From positions 1,281,318 to 1,345,317 of the forward strand of contig NZ_CP150886.1 of the NCBI RefSeq assembly GCF_038050375.1: 64,000 nucleotides of DNA, given 5' to 3'. Origin of the DNA: Okeanomitos corallinicola TIOX110. GTDB lineage: Bacteria > Cyanobacteriota > Cyanobacteriia > Cyanobacteriales > Nostocaceae. Within the stretch, counting starts at the first letter, position 1, and the number at the start of each line of letters is the position of its first letter. Position numbers and translations under genes: made by a program. The notes beneath the pieces were generated by a model. The model had not been told where the DNA came from. It saw only the letters and a list, made by a program, of their open reading frames with translations, and searched no databases. Shown piece by piece: positions 45,657-55,238 of the stretch.

Positions 45657-45704
45657 AATTTATTTACCCCCTCACCCAATCACCCACTTATCTCCAGTAA
45701 CTGA

Positions 45705-46805
45705 TTAAGCTGGCTGAATTAAATTTTCCATACCTTGGATAACTGTGGCTGATTCAATTTTGTCACCAGCTTTGAGTGTATCTAAAATATCTCTACCCTC
45801 GATCAGATAACCAAAGACGGAATAGCGACCATCTAAAAGGTTGCGTCCTGCGGGGGTCAGTTCTGGTTCAAACAAAAAGAAGAACACTTGAGAAGAACCG
45901 CCATCTACATCACTTTCAGGACGTGCCATTGCTAAAGCCCCAAAGGAAGAGAATGGTAAAACTGGCATATCCAGATAACGTCCCGCTTGTTCTAGGGTAA
46001 TACCATAGGTTGGTTCTTTATCACCTTCTGCCAATATTTCCAAGGGAATAGCCCGATATTCACCAGTTTTAGGGTCAATAAAACCTACTTCTTTACCTGG
46101 TGGATCTCCAGTTTGTAGTACATAAGATTCTTCAGAACGGGTAAATTCTAACCCATCATAGAAACCCCGTTGTACTAAATCAACAAAATTACCAGCAGTT
46201 ACAGGGGCGCTATAACCATCTACTACTACAGCTAAATCACCTTTGTTTGTTTTAATGGCAATAGTAGCGCGACCTTTGAGTTGAGGTAAGTTACTGTACT
46301 CATCGGGGACTTCAAAGGGAAATCCTTTAACCATTGATTCTTCTAGCAAGGAGACAGTTTTAAGTAATTTGGCTCTACCTTCTAGAATTGGGTCTTTTTG
46401 TTTGTTGTTAACTATTTCTTGTAGTTCTGCAATACCAGATTTTAGTTCAGTAATCCAAGCTTCTGCTTGCTCTTGGCGTTCTTCTGGAACGCTTGCTAAG
46501 ATTTTGGAGGGTTGATCTAAAATCCGTGATGCTTGTTTGAGGTCTCTGGAAACAGCACCCCATCTTTTGTTGGCACGTAGTTGATTGGCAATATCTTCTA
46601 AACTACCTTGCAATTTCCGTACTGGTTTATTGTCAATGGGGAGTGCATACCTTAACAAGGCTTTCCCGTCTGTGATGGCGTTACCCGCAGGTAAGGCAGC
46701 ATAACTGGATGGAGTCCAAGCAAATGTGGTGATACCTACAAGTATTGTTACCAGCAGTATTGCTTTGAGGCTGTATTTCAGCCAGGACTTTATGAGGTTA
46801 AACAT
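45705..46805 (-). CDS. Cyclophilin-type peptidyl-prolyl isomerase (TLP40/TLP38-like)
   Basis: A signal peptide-like N-terminus (AILLVTILVGITTFAW, ending ...SSYA) directs the protein to the thylakoid lumen or periplasm. A helical region (residues ~60-165) precedes the cyclophilin domain: ATIAIKTNKGDLAVVVDGYS, APVTAGNFVDLVQRGFYDGL, EFTRSEESYVLQTGDPPG, ALAMARPESDVDGGSSQVFF. This matches plant TLP38/TLP40 and their cyanobacterial relatives, which are thought to aid photosystem assembly. The start is uncertain; Met at 46,850 is also possible. It is divergent from efp. Confidence 0.9.
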   Translation of the reverse strand: MFNLIKSWLKYSLKAILLVTILVGITTFAWTPSSYAALPAGNAITDGKALLRYALPIDNKPVRKLQGSLEDIANQLRANKRWGAVSRDLKQASRILDQPSKILASVPEERQEQAEAWITELKSGIAELQEIVNNKQKDPILEGRAKLLKTVSLLEESMVKGFPFEVPDEYSNLPQLKGRATIAIKTNKGDLAVVVDGYSAPVTAGNFVDLVQRGFYDGLEFTRSEESYVLQTGDPPGKEVGFIDPKTGEYRAIPLEILAEGDKEPTYGITLEQAGRYLDMPVLPFSSFGALAMARPESDVDGGSSQVFFFLFEPELTPAGRNLLDGRYSVFGYLIEGRDILDTLKAGDKIESATVIQGMENLIQPA

Positions 46806-46918
46806 GGAATTTCTCAAATGCAGCATCAAAATTTTTTGACTGGAATTCACCCATCATTCATCTTCCCATATTCAGGGGATTGGTAATTGGAAGATAGAGA
46901 ATATGAATAACCCAATGC

Positions 46919-46945
46919 CTAATGACTAATGACTAATGACTAATT
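46919..46945. repeat. CTAATGA heptamer tandem repeat
   Basis: About three and a half CTAATGA units lie ~45 bases upstream of efp, between divergent genes. A second tract with the related unit CTAATGACCAATGA is near 48,780. Confidence 0.92.
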
Positions 46946-46990
46946 ACGGGTACAATAAATGCCGACTGTCTTCCACAATTTAAAAGTTTC

Positions 46991-47548
46991 ATGATCTCTA
47001 GTAATGACTTTCGACCCGGTGTTTCTATTGTACTAGACGGGTCTGTATGGCGAGTAGTTGAATTTCTTCACGTTAAGCCAGGCAAAGGTTCTGCTTTTGT
47101 GAGAACTAAACTGAAAAATGTTCAAAATGGCAGCGTGGTGGAAAAAACGTTCCGGGCTGGGGAAACTGTACCCCAAGCTACTTTAGAGAAAATCACGATG
47201 CAGCACACCTATAAAGAGGGTGACGACTTCGTGTTTATGGATATGGAAACCTATGAAGAAGGTAGATTGAGTGTTGCCCAAATTGGTGATCGCGTCAAAT
47301 ACCTCAAGGAAGGTATGGATGTGGAAGTTATCAAGTGGGGGGAACAAGTATTAGAAGTGCAACTACCTAATTCTGTAGTTCTGGAAATAACTGAAACAGA
47401 CCCTGGTGTTAAAGGTGATACTGCTACTGGTGGCACTAAACCAGCAATATTAGAAACCGGCGCCCAGGTGATGGTTCCCTTGTTTATTTCTCAAGGTGAA
47501 CGGATCAAGATAGATACCAGAGAAGATAAATATTTAGGTAGGGAATAA
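46991..47548 (+). CDS. efp: Elongation factor P
   Basis: EF-P relieves ribosome stalling at polyproline. The 185-residue protein has its three beta domains, with [20 protein letters not shown] at the start. Lys32 sits in the modification loop ([10 protein letters not shown]); further blocks are [20 protein letters not shown] and [20 protein letters not shown]. Bacterial EF-P with Lys32 may be modified by EpmA-type enzymes or work unmodified. accB lies downstream on the same strand, with a hairpin in the gap. The efp-accB order is widespread in cyanobacteria and other bacteria. Confidence 0.97.
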   Translation: MISSNDFRPGVSIVLDGSVWRVVEFLHVKPGKGSAFVRTKLKNVQNGSVVEKTFRAGETVPQATLEKITMQHTYKEGDDFVFMDMETYEEGRLSVAQIGDRVKYLKEGMDVEVIKWGEQVLEVQLPNSVVLEITETDPGVKGDTATGGTKPAILETGAQVMVPLFISQGERIKIDTREDKYLGRE

Positions 47549-47624
47549 ACAGCATTTTGGGGATATCTAAGATTGATTTCTAGTCCTTGTCATCCCACCA
47601 AGTAGGAGCAATGAATTATCTCTA

Positions 47625-47662
47625 GTAATACCCAGAAATACAACAAAATTTCTTGGTATTAC
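47625..47662. other. 15-bp near-perfect hairpin between efp and accB
   Basis: GTAATACCCAGAAAT pairs with ATTTCTTGGTATTAC (one mismatch) across an 8-base loop. No T-run follows, so it may be a processing site or a regulatory hairpin in the accB leader rather than a simple terminator. Confidence 0.65.
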
Positions 47663-47803
47663 CTCCTAGATGGGGTGTCAGTAACATTTAATATTTTATT
47701 AATGTATTAATTGTTCTTAGTAATCTAGTATCCTGTTTTTAAATGTTTGTTGATTACCATACTTAAAATTCTAATTTACAGTTAGGTCGAGGTAAAAAAT
47801 ATT

Positions 47804-48322
47804 GTGCCATTAGACTTTAATGAAATCCGCCAATTGTTAGCGACTATTGCCCAAACTGACATCACTGAGGTAACTCTCAAAAGCGATGAATTTGAGCTAG
47901 TAGTACGTAAAGGTGTTAACAATACTGTACTGCCGACTGATCAAGCAACTACCAGCGGCATTGTGAGTACAGGAATAACTCCTACATCTGTACCTGCACC
48001 GTTGTCAGAAACGATTGTTAGCCGTGATAATTCTACTCCTAGTTCACCATCCCCTGTGGCAGTTAATTCCTCATCATCTAAGTGGGTAGAAGTCGAATCA
48101 CCAATGGTGGGGACATTCTATCGCGCTCCTGCGCCTGGTGAAGATCCATTTGTGGAAGTGGGCGATCGCGTCAAGACTGGTCAATCAGTTTGTATTATTG
48201 AAGCAATGAAGTTGATGAATGAGATAGAAGCCGAAGTCTCTGGACAGGTGATGGAAATTCTCGTTCAAAATGGTGAACCAGTAGAATATGGTCAACCTCT
48301 GATGCGAATTAATCCCGATTAA
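47804..48322 (+). CDS. accB: Biotin carboxyl carrier protein of acetyl-CoA carboxylase
   Basis: The biotinyl domain at the C-terminus ([39 protein letters not shown]) carries the biotinylated Lys136 in EAMKM-type context (EAMKLM). The N-terminal [20 protein letters not shown] is also conserved, and the middle is a Ser/Pro/Thr-rich linker. The protein feeds malonyl-CoA into fatty acid synthesis. The start is GTG; the residue MPLDFNEI aligns with the family start. It sits about 250 bases after efp. Confidence 0.96.
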   Translation: MPLDFNEIRQLLATIAQTDITEVTLKSDEFELVVRKGVNNTVLPTDQATTSGIVSTGITPTSVPAPLSETIVSRDNSTPSSPSPVAVNSSSSKWVEVESPMVGTFYRAPAPGEDPFVEVGDRVKTGQSVCIIEAMKLMNEIEAEVSGQVMEILVQNGEPVEYGQPLMRINPD

Positions 48323-48388
48323 GTATTAATATCTAAATGACCATCAAAGTTTTTGTTAAAACTCTACAATACTTACGGGTTAATCCTG

Positions 48389-48733
48389 ATGAAACAAGCG
48401 TTGACTGTACCACCGGAAGTTGTACAACAAGTAGCTGAATACTTTAGCCTGTTAAGTGAGCCGATGCGCCTACGCCTTTTACACTTATTACAGGATGATG
48501 AAAAATGTGTGCAAGAGTTAGTAGATGCAACACAAACTTCTCAGGCGAATGTATCGAAGCACCTGAAAGTAATGTGGCAAGCCGGAATCCTCAGCCGTCG
48601 TAGTGAAGGAACTTGCGCTTACTATCGGGTGGAAGATGAAATGATTTTTGATTTATGTAATCGGGTTTGTAATCGCCTCGCTATGAGGCTGGAGGAACAA
48701 GCCCGTAGTTTTAGGGTGTTAAATAAAAATTAG
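48389..48733 (+). CDS. ArsR-family transcriptional regulator
   Basis: A winged helix domain of the ArsR/SmtB type: EYFSLLSEPMRLRLLHLLQD, LVDATQTSQANVSKHLKVMW, AGILSRRSEGTCAYYRVEDE. The classic metal motif ELCVC is not present (EKCVQEL instead), though cysteines at CVQ, TCAYY and LCNRVCNRL remain and could sense redox or metal. The ATG at 48,389 matches the family start; an upstream TTG or ATG adds 12 residues. Its target genes are unknown; it lies just after accB on the same strand. Confidence 0.87.
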   Translation: MKQALTVPPEVVQQVAEYFSLLSEPMRLRLLHLLQDDEKCVQELVDATQTSQANVSKHLKVMWQAGILSRRSEGTCAYYRVEDEMIFDLCNRVCNRLAMRLEEQARSFRVLNKN

Positions 48734-48801
48734 TTATTAGTTATTAGTCATTAGTCATGAGTATTTTTTTCTATGGCTAATGACCAATGACCAATGACTA
48801 A
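48731..48801. repeat. Complementary STRR tracts between convergent genes
   Basis: A TTAGTTA/TTAGTCA tract (48,731-48,760) faces a complementary TAATGACC/AATGACTAA tract (48,777-48,801). Together they can fold into a long stem between the ArsR gene and the converging GerMN gene, perhaps ending both transcripts. The end of the GerMN gene overlaps the last bases. Confidence 0.75.
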
Positions 48802-49415
48802 AGAGGATAATTTTCGTTAAAACTTGTCCGAGTTAATGGTTGTGGAATTTCTACCCCTTCACCACCTAAAACATCTAAGGGTTTACCATCAACTTCAATG
48901 TAAACTTTGGCATTAGGATTTAAGGTTGTTGCAGTGTAGACAACCTGACCTACACGACCAACCATTGAGCTACTACCACCACCAGTAGTAAAGTCAGAAG
49001 ATAAATTAACGTGGACTTCATTATCTTCTACTTTTAGACTCAGCAGTTTGGTTTCTGGGGGAATGGTTGTGGAATTTGTACCTTCCGTTGGTCCTGCCAA
49101 TAATGTTTTAAAAACGTTTTCTAAGGCTTGCTGGGGCTGTGCTGCTGATATTTTTAATGGCTGTGGGACTAATTCAAGGCTTTTTTCTGTTGGTTTTAAC
49201 CAATAAATATTGGCTGTTTGTTCATTACCTTGGGTGGTTAATGGCTGTTCTGGTTGTTTAATAGTTTGAGAAGTGTTTCCTGGTGTGGGGGGAGTTTTGG
49301 GGGTTTGGGATGTGAACCAAGCTACTCCACCGCTAACAGCTACAACAGCTGCCGATACTGCTGCTATTACACCTGATGAAATATTACGGTTAGTTGTTCT
49401 TTGTTGTTCATTCAT
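48798..49415 (-). CDS. GerMN domain lipid-anchored or exported protein
   Basis: An N-terminal transmembrane segment (SGVIAAVSAAVVAVSGGVAW) and a Pro/Thr/Gln linker precede the GerMN domain: ANIYWLKPTEKSLELVPQPL, ALENVFKTLLAGPTEGTNST, IPPETKLLSLKVEDNEVHVN, LSSDFTTGGGSSSMVGRVGQ. GerMN is found in spore-germination and peptidoglycan-related proteins; in cyanobacteria its role is probably at the cell wall. It is convergent with the ArsR gene. The function is unproven. Confidence 0.87.
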   Translation of the reverse strand: MNEQQRTTNRNISSGVIAAVSAAVVAVSGGVAWFTSQTPKTPPTPGNTSQTIKQPEQPLTTQGNEQTANIYWLKPTEKSLELVPQPLKISAAQPQQALENVFKTLLAGPTEGTNSTTIPPETKLLSLKVEDNEVHVNLSSDFTTGGGSSSMVGRVGQVVYTATTLNPNAKVYIEVDGKPLDVLGGEGVEIPQPLTRTSFNENYPL

Positions 49416-50001
49416 ATATATAACCTGCTTGACAAAGGGTTGAATTACTATTGATGTGAGGAGTAGCCTGATAAAAGACGATATGGAAGTTTGATGAGTT
49501 TCTTAAAACTGATAGATGCCTGGATATATGATTGATATTTCTGGTAACTTATCTGCTAACTTGATATTTGCCTATTTCAGCAATTAATAATTTTGCACCC
49601 ATAGTAACTTTATCTGATCTTTAATTTTAGGTTGACAGTTCTCTTCCGTCACATAAACTTTGCTACAAATATAATCAATTCTTGAAATACGGTTATTAAC
49701 AGAGTGGATGGGTAGATATTTAATACCCTACATCTTTATGAGTGGTAAAGGTTGTTAAATTTATATATCCATAAGTATGAAGTAGTGAAACTTCTGTGTA
49801 TTTGTCCTTACTCCTTAAATCAGTCCTCTATTATATCTATATCTAATATATTAATCAATTTCTTGAGGGTATTTTCCTGAAATTGGTGAGTGAATATTTA
49901 CCCATTTTTTACAGCATCGTGAAATTTGTATTTAGCCATTTTATGTATCAAAGTTTATTTGTCAAGGGCGGGTAGGATACCCACCCCACAATGGTTATAT
50001 T
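49416..50001. other. Non-coding region of 586 bases
   Basis: Between the GerMN gene start and the end of proS the sequence is AT-rich, with no ORF having a ribosome-binding site. A GC-rich hairpin (described separately) lies next to the proS end. The rest probably holds the GerMN promoter. No tRNA or other structured RNA was recognised. Confidence 0.5.
49966..49987. repeat. GGGCGGGTA/TACCCACCC hairpin near the proS 3' end
   Basis: Arms GGGCGGGTA and TACCCACCC pair except at one position, with loop GGA. This 'gggtgggtatcctacccgccc' type hairpin recurs in cyanobacterial intergenic DNA. It may end the proS transcript; the T-run expected on the minus strand is weak. Confidence 0.55.
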
Positions 50002-51810
50002 TTACCCTTCTATGGCTTGTTTAATCCATTGTTGTAAGGTGTTTACAACTTCGTCAATGGCTATTTCCTGAGTTTCACGGGTTGCTCGTTTGACTACTTC
50101 TACTTTACCATTAGCGATCGCTCTCCCTGTAACAATTCTAAAGGGAATGCCAATTAAATCTGCATCTTTGAATTTTACACCTGCTCTTTCGTCTCTGTCA
50201 TCTAATAATGTTTCTACACCTGCTTTATTGAGTTCGGTGTAAAGTTTTTCGGCGATTTCGATTTGTTGAGCATCTTTGATATTAGGAATGGTAACAATGG
50301 CGTGATAAGGTGCGATCGCTACAGGCCAAATTATCCCATCTTTATCATAGGATTGTTCTACTGCTGATTGTGCTAACCGGGAAACTCCCACACCATAACA
50401 ACCCATGAGTAAAGGTTTTTCTTCCCCTTGCTCATTGGTATAAACTGCACACATTGCTTGGGAGTATTTTGTACCGAGTTGGAAGATGTGACCGGCTTCT
50501 ATACCCCTTGCTGTTTCTAGGGTTTGGGTAGAATCATGGAGAGAGCGATCGCCTGGTCTAGCTTTCCGAATATCTACTGTTAATTCTGGTAATTTAAACT
50601 GCTCACCCCAATTTGCCCCGACTACGTGAAAGCCTGTTTCATTTGCTCCGGTGACAAAGTTTTTTAACTCTACCGCAGTTTGATCAACCAAGCGAACAAA
50701 CTTAGCATTTACCTGTTTAGTTCCCGTAATATAATCATCACCTAAATCTGGAGAAATATAACCCAAAGGTAAAGATTTTACTGCCCAAGTCGCAATTATT
50801 TCATTAGTTGGTACACTCAGAGAAATAATAGTTTTAGCATTAAATTGAGGAGCTAATTTAGTTAATTCATTTTGTAATTTTACCTCATTAACTTCCTGAT
50901 CTCCCCGAATATTCACCAACACTAAAACAGTCAAACCATGATCATAAACAGTTTGATATAAAACATTTTTCACAACTTGAGTAGGAGAACATTTCAAGAA
51001 ATTACAAAGTTTTTCTATGGTATCCGTTCCCGGAGTTTCCCGTTTTTCAAGAGTAGTAAAAGGTGAGGTTTCCAAATCCGCAGGTAAAGAAACAGCCTTT
51101 TCTACATTTGCTGCATATTTCCCATCTTCAGTGTAGAGAACTTCATCCTCTCCCGCATCTGCTAACACCATAAATTCCGTCGAACCAGAACCACCAATCG
51201 CACCAGAGTCAGCTTCTACCGCCCGAAAAGCTAAACCAGAACGGCGTAACATATTAGTGTATGCTTGGTACATATCCTGGTAAGTTTGCTTTAAACTTTC
51301 CTCATCAGCATGGAAAGAATAACCATCTTTCATGATAAATTCTCTCCCCCGCATTAAACCAAAACGAGGACGAATTTCATCCCGAAATTTAGTTTGAATT
51401 TGATATAAATGTACGGGTAATTGACGATATGAACGAATCATATCACGGGCAACAGCGGTAATTACTTCTTCATGGGTGGGGCCTAAACCTAACTGTTGTT
51501 CCCTCCTATCAATCAGAGAAAACATGATACCCTCAGCTTTAGTGTAGGTATCCCATCTTCCCGACTCCTTCCATAACTCAGCCGGTTGTATTTGCGGTAA
51601 TAGACATTCTTGTGCGCCGGTGGCGTTCATTTCTTCCCGTACTATCTGGGATATCTTTTGTAAAACTCGCCACATTAAAGGCAGATACGCATAGACACCA
51701 CTACCGATGCGACGAATATAACCTGCGCGGAGTAAGAGTTTATGACTGGGAATTTCCGCATCTGCTGGGTCATCCCTGAGTGTAACAAATAACATTTGTG
51801 ATAGTCGCAT
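50002..51810 (-). CDS. proS: Prolyl-tRNA synthetase
   Basis: A class II aminoacyl-tRNA synthetase of the bacterial ProS type. [20 protein letters not shown] opens the protein; class II motifs lie in [20 protein letters not shown] and [20 protein letters not shown], and the C-terminal anticodon-binding part includes [20 protein letters not shown]. The inserted YbaK-like editing domain (residues ~220-380, [20 protein letters not shown]) hydrolyses misacylated Ala-tRNA(Pro). I place the start at 51,810, the family Met; an upstream in-frame ATG at 51,876 would add 22 unconserved residues. Confidence 0.97.
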   Translation of the reverse strand: MRLSQMLFVTLRDDPADAEIPSHKLLLRAGYIRRIGSGVYAYLPLMWRVLQKISQIVREEMNATGAQECLLPQIQPAELWKESGRWDTYTKAEGIMFSLIDRREQQLGLGPTHEEVITAVARDMIRSYRQLPVHLYQIQTKFRDEIRPRFGLMRGREFIMKDGYSFHADEESLKQTYQDMYQAYTNMLRRSGLAFRAVEADSGAIGGSGSTEFMVLADAGEDEVLYTEDGKYAANVEKAVSLPADLETSPFTTLEKRETPGTDTIEKLCNFLKCSPTQVVKNVLYQTVYDHGLTVLVLVNIRGDQEVNEVKLQNELTKLAPQFNAKTIISLSVPTNEIIATWAVKSLPLGYISPDLGDDYITGTKQVNAKFVRLVDQTAVELKNFVTGANETGFHVVGANWGEQFKLPELTVDIRKARPGDRSLHDSTQTLETARGIEAGHIFQLGTKYSQAMCAVYTNEQGEEKPLLMGCYGVGVSRLAQSAVEQSYDKDGIIWPVAIAPYHAIVTIPNIKDAQQIEIAEKLYTELNKAGVETLLDDRDERAGVKFKDADLIGIPFRIVTGRAIANGKVEVVKRATRETQEIAIDEVVNTLQQWIKQAIEG

Positions 51811-51947
51811 CGTTTTTTCCTTACATTTGTAATTTCTTGTCACTTTCCCCACATCTTCATCACACTTCATTGTCAACAGACTGACTAAAAATCAAGAAGA
51901 TGTAAGCTAAAAGTAGAGACAAAATATATATTTTATGTCAATTTGCC

Positions 51948-52721
51948 ATGCAAGAGTCTAATTTTAGTAATAATCGGGATTTTTTACGACAGTGTGCTAC
52001 CTTAGCAGCTATAGTTGGCGGTTTTATTGTCAATGTAGTATCTAACGTTGCTCCGCTGAATGGTATGAGCATTGGGGCAATTTCTAACACTTTATTTAAA
52101 GATGTGTTAGTTATTCCCGCTAACTATGCTTTTATCATCTGGGGTGTAATTTACTTGGGTTTGTTTGCTTTCGGAGTTTATCAATTTTTGCCTAGTCAAA
52201 AACAAGATCCAGATTTACGTAAAACTGGGTATTTGTTAGTAGTTGCTTCTATTGCTCAGTGTATTTGGGTTTATTTATTTTTATCCCGATTTTTCGCTGT
52301 TTCTATTTTAGCAATGTTGGGAATTTTGATACCTCTAATTATGATTCATCAACGCTTAGGAATTGGGGAAAAGCGAGTCAGTAAAAATAAAAAGTTTTGT
52401 CTTCATTATCCCATTAGTATATATTTGGGTTGGATTAGTGTCGCAACTATTGTCAATGTTGCCTGTGCATTGTATTTTATTAATTGGAATGGTTTTGGTA
52501 TTAGTGGGGAAGTTTGGACTGTAATTATGTTATTAGCAGCAGCGGGAATTTCTGCTGTGATGGTGCTAAATTATCAAGATATTGCTTATACAGGGGTGAC
52601 AGTTTGGGCTTTGGTAGCAATTGCTGTTAAACATGGAGATCATTCTATCATCAGAAATACTGCTTTAGGTTTAGCAATTGTGCTGATGGTGATTATATTT
52701 ATGAAAGGTTGGCGTAGATAG
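51948..52721 (+). CDS. TspO/MBR-like (tryptophan-rich sensory) membrane protein
   Basis: The 257-residue protein has about six to seven hydrophobic helices. The conserved IPANYAFIIWGVIYLGLFAF matches the TspO/MBR-related cyanobacterial family, with LGWISVATIVNVACALYFIN and LNYQDIAYTGVTVWALVAIA following. It is longer than classical TspO (about 160 residues) and lacks some ligand-site residues I would expect. Family members bind porphyrins and related molecules. Function is assigned by family only. It is followed 22 bases later by the Ap4A phosphorylase gene. Confidence 0.75.
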   Translation: MQESNFSNNRDFLRQCATLAAIVGGFIVNVVSNVAPLNGMSIGAISNTLFKDVLVIPANYAFIIWGVIYLGLFAFGVYQFLPSQKQDPDLRKTGYLLVVASIAQCIWVYLFLSRFFAVSILAMLGILIPLIMIHQRLGIGEKRVSKNKKFCLHYPISIYLGWISVATIVNVACALYFINWNGFGISGEVWTVIMLLAAAGISAVMVLNYQDIAYTGVTVWALVAIAVKHGDHSIIRNTALGLAIVLMVIIFMKGWRR

Positions 52722-52743
52722 ATAGAACTTAGAAACTAAACAA

Positions 52744-53637
52744 ATGACTCAGGGTAAAATATTGTTGAAATCAGGGACTTTGTGGGATAAAATTAAACAA
52801 ACTACTACCCATGCTTTAGAGTGTGGGGCTTTAAAATCTATTCCCACGGAATTGGAAATTGTGGAACATGAACAAGTTAAATTTGTAGTCAGAATTTTAG
52901 CAAATTTGAACCGGAAAAAAGCTGCTCAAAAGCAACAGGAAAAACAAACTGTGGCAACTGGTAAAGAGTTTAATCCGTTTTTACCTTATGAACAAGATTT
53001 GTTTGTAGCAGATGTTTCTGAAACTCATGTTTGTATTTTAAATAAATTCAATGTTGTTGATTATCATTTATTAATTATTACCCGTGCTTTCGAGGAACAA
53101 GAGAGTTTATTAACCGTAGAAGATTTTACCGCAATGTGGGCGGTTTTAGGTGATGTGGATGGGTTAGTATTTTATAATGGTGGTAAAATTGCCGGTGCGA
53201 GTCAGCGACATAAACATTTACAAATAGTACCAATAACTAAAAACGAAATACCGATTACACCTTTATTAGCAGCGGCTAAATTTAAAGATGGTATTGCAAC
53301 TATTCCTGGACTTCCTTTTTTACACGCTTTTACTACTTTTGAACCAGAAGAAAGCCCAGAGGTGACGTTAGCAAAATATTATGCTTTACTAGAGGTAGTA
53401 GGTATTGAGGCTGTTGATAATAGTAAACAATCGGGAGCATATAACTTTTTAGCTACACGAGAATGGATGTTAATTGTACCCCGTTCTCAAGAAGAATTTG
53501 AGTCAATTTCTATTAATTCTTTGGGGTTTGCTGGTGCTTTGTTGGTAAGAAATTCTCAACAAATGCAGCTGGTTAAAGATATTGGTCCGATGAATATTTT
53601 AAAAAATGTTGCTTTAGGCTTTTCTAAGGAATTATGA
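52744..53637 (+). CDS. ATP adenylyltransferase (Ap4A phosphorylase)
   Basis: The enzyme cleaves diadenosine tetraphosphate with phosphate to ATP and ADP. GKEFNPFLPYEQDLFVADVS, HVCILNKFNVVDYHLLIITR and the histidine-triad-like GASQRHKHLQIVPI, with the catalytic His in HKHLQ, are characteristic. A C-terminal domain (SGAYNFLATREWMLIVPRSQ, LGFAGALLVRNSQQMQLVKD) completes the family. It is co-directional with the TspO-like gene and is followed by tandem repeats before the next gene. Confidence 0.9.
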   Translation: MTQGKILLKSGTLWDKIKQTTTHALECGALKSIPTELEIVEHEQVKFVVRILANLNRKKAAQKQQEKQTVATGKEFNPFLPYEQDLFVADVSETHVCILNKFNVVDYHLLIITRAFEEQESLLTVEDFTAMWAVLGDVDGLVFYNGGKIAGASQRHKHLQIVPITKNEIPITPLLAAAKFKDGIATIPGLPFLHAFTTFEPEESPEVTLAKYYALLEVVGIEAVDNSKQSGAYNFLATREWMLIVPRSQEEFESISINSLGFAGALLVRNSQQMQLVKDIGPMNILKNVALGFSKEL

Positions 53638-53646
53638 ATTAAGTTT

Positions 53647-53732
53647 CGCGCAAAGGTGCAAAGGAGCAAAGACGCAAAGTTTAGGTAAGTAAGTTAAAAT
53701 AATCTGCGTTTATCTGCGTTTATTTGCGGTTA
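53647..53732. repeat. Two short-period repeat tracts (8 and 10 bases)
   Basis: An 8-base periodic tract (GCAAAGGT/GCAAAGGA/GCAAAGAC, 53,647-53,679) is followed by a 10-base periodic tract (TCTGCGTTTA repeated, 53,703-53,732). They fill most of the gap before the desulfurase gene. Variants recur at 25,529, 38,630 and 55,153. Confidence 0.85.
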
Positions 53733-53760
53733 AAAAATATTTTGATAAGGAAATATAATT

Positions 53761-55125
53761 ATGGAATCTCTAGATATAAAATGGATTCGTTCCCAATTTC
53801 CGGCATTAACACAAACTATCAACGGAAACCCTGCGATTTTTTTTGATGGCCCTGGGGGAACGCAAGTACCGGGTGCTGTGTTAGATAATATCAATGATTA
53901 TTTAGTTAGGTCTAATGCCAATGCTCATGGTTATTTTACCACCAGCATGAGAACTGATGCGGTAATTAATTCTGCCAGAGCAGCGATCGCAGATTTTTTA
54001 GGATGCGATAATGATGAAGTGGTATTTAGTGCAAATATGACTACTCTCGCTTTTAGTGTCAGTCGCGCTATTGGGAGAGAATTACAACCAGGTGATGAAA
54101 TTGTTGTTACAAAATTAGACCACGCTGCTAATATTTCTCCTTGGGTTGCTTTAGAAGAACAGGGTGTAAAGGTCAAAATTGTTGATGTTAATATTGCCGA
54201 TTGTACCCTAGATTTAACTGATTTAGAAACCAAGATTAATTCTAAAACAAAATTAGTTGCTGTCACCTATGCTTCTAATGCTGTGGGAACAATTAATGAT
54301 ATTACCAACATCGTTAAATTAGCCCATAGTTTTGGGGCTTTGGTGTTTGTAGATGCTGTCCATTATGCACCCCACGCACCCATTAATGTTCATCATTTAG
54401 ACTGTGATTTTCTCGCTTGTTCGGCTTATAAATTCTTTGCTCCCCACGTTGGAATTTTATATGCAAAACGAGAACATTTAACTAGATTTTCTCCCTATAA
54501 AGTTAAACCTGCATCTAATGAAGTTCCGTCTAGATGGGAAACGGGAACTTTAAATCATGAAGGTTTAGCTGGTTTAGTAGCGACAATTAATTATTTAGCA
54601 AAATTAGGTTGTCACGTTTCCCCAACTTTAGATAATGAATTAATTGATTCTTTAATAGCAGCAGATAGGGAAGGTTTAACTACCTTTCATTGTCCCCGAT
54701 TTCTAACTTCAGAAACACAAGAAAATCATGAATTAGCATCTGCTTATCATAGTCGTCGTGCGGCTTTGTTAGCAGCAATGACAGCGATTCAACAATATGA
54801 AAGAGAATTAAGTAAAAAGTTAATTTCTGGTTTGTTAGAAATTCCTGGTGTGCAGGTTTATGGAATTACAGAACCGGAAAAATTTAACTGGAGAACTCCC
54901 ACCGTTGCAATTACCATTGATGGGAAAAAACCCGCAGAAATAGCCAAAATTTTAGGAGAAAAAGGCATCTTTACCTGGCATGGAAATTTCTATGCTATGG
55001 AACTAACAGAAAAATTAGGTGTAGAAAAATCCGGTGGTTTATTGAGAATTGGTTTAGCACATTATAATACTGGGGAGGAAATAGAGCAGTGTTTACAAAC
55101 TATTTCTACCTGCTGTAGACAATGA
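53761..55125 (+). CDS. Cysteine desulfurase-like aminotransferase class V protein
   Basis: A PLP enzyme of the SufS/CsdA-like group. FFDGPGGTQVPGAVLDNIND, TKLDHAANISPWVALEEQGV, VFVDAVHYAPHAPINVHHLD and CSAYKFFAPHVGILY (PLP Lys in AYKFF) are visible. The sequence fits the separate 'cysteine desulfurase family protein' clade, which keeps the fold but differs at the active-site Cys region, so sulfur transfer is not certain. ATG follows AAGGAAAT. It is convergent with psbA, with a terminator between. Confidence 0.9.
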   Translation: MESLDIKWIRSQFPALTQTINGNPAIFFDGPGGTQVPGAVLDNINDYLVRSNANAHGYFTTSMRTDAVINSARAAIADFLGCDNDEVVFSANMTTLAFSVSRAIGRELQPGDEIVVTKLDHAANISPWVALEEQGVKVKIVDVNIADCTLDLTDLETKINSKTKLVAVTYASNAVGTINDITNIVKLAHSFGALVFVDAVHYAPHAPINVHHLDCDFLACSAYKFFAPHVGILYAKREHLTRFSPYKVKPASNEVPSRWETGTLNHEGLAGLVATINYLAKLGCHVSPTLDNELIDSLIAADREGLTTFHCPRFLTSETQENHELASAYHSRRAALLAAMTAIQQYERELSKKLISGLLEIPGVQVYGITEPEKFNWRTPTVAITIDGKKPAEIAKILGEKGIFTWHGNFYAMELTEKLGVEKSGGLLRIGLAHYNTGEEIEQCLQTISTCCRQ

Positions 55126-55152
55126 AAAATCAAAAACTTTCAACTCTTAACT

Positions 55153-55176
55153 CTCTGCGACTCTGCGCCTCTGCGT
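55153..55176. repeat. CTCTGCGN octamer repeat
   Basis: CTCTGCGA, CTCTGCGC and CTCTGCGT in a row, a short repeat of the same family as the CGCAGAG tracts upstream of gatA and downstream of ureC's start. Confidence 0.8.
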
Positions 55177-55193
55177 GAAACAAAATCTATCTA

Positions 55194-55227
55194 AATACCC
55201 GACTCTTTTGTCTAGAAGTCGGGTATT
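55194..55227. terminator. Bidirectional terminator between desulfurase and psbA genes
   Basis: AATACCCGACT and AGTCGGGTATT form a perfect 11-bp stem with a 12-base loop. It lies between the two convergent genes, about 70 bases after one stop and 11 after the other. A related hairpin (ATACCCGA/TCGGGTAT) follows hemN. Confidence 0.82.
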
Positions 55228-55238
55228 AATAATCATGA

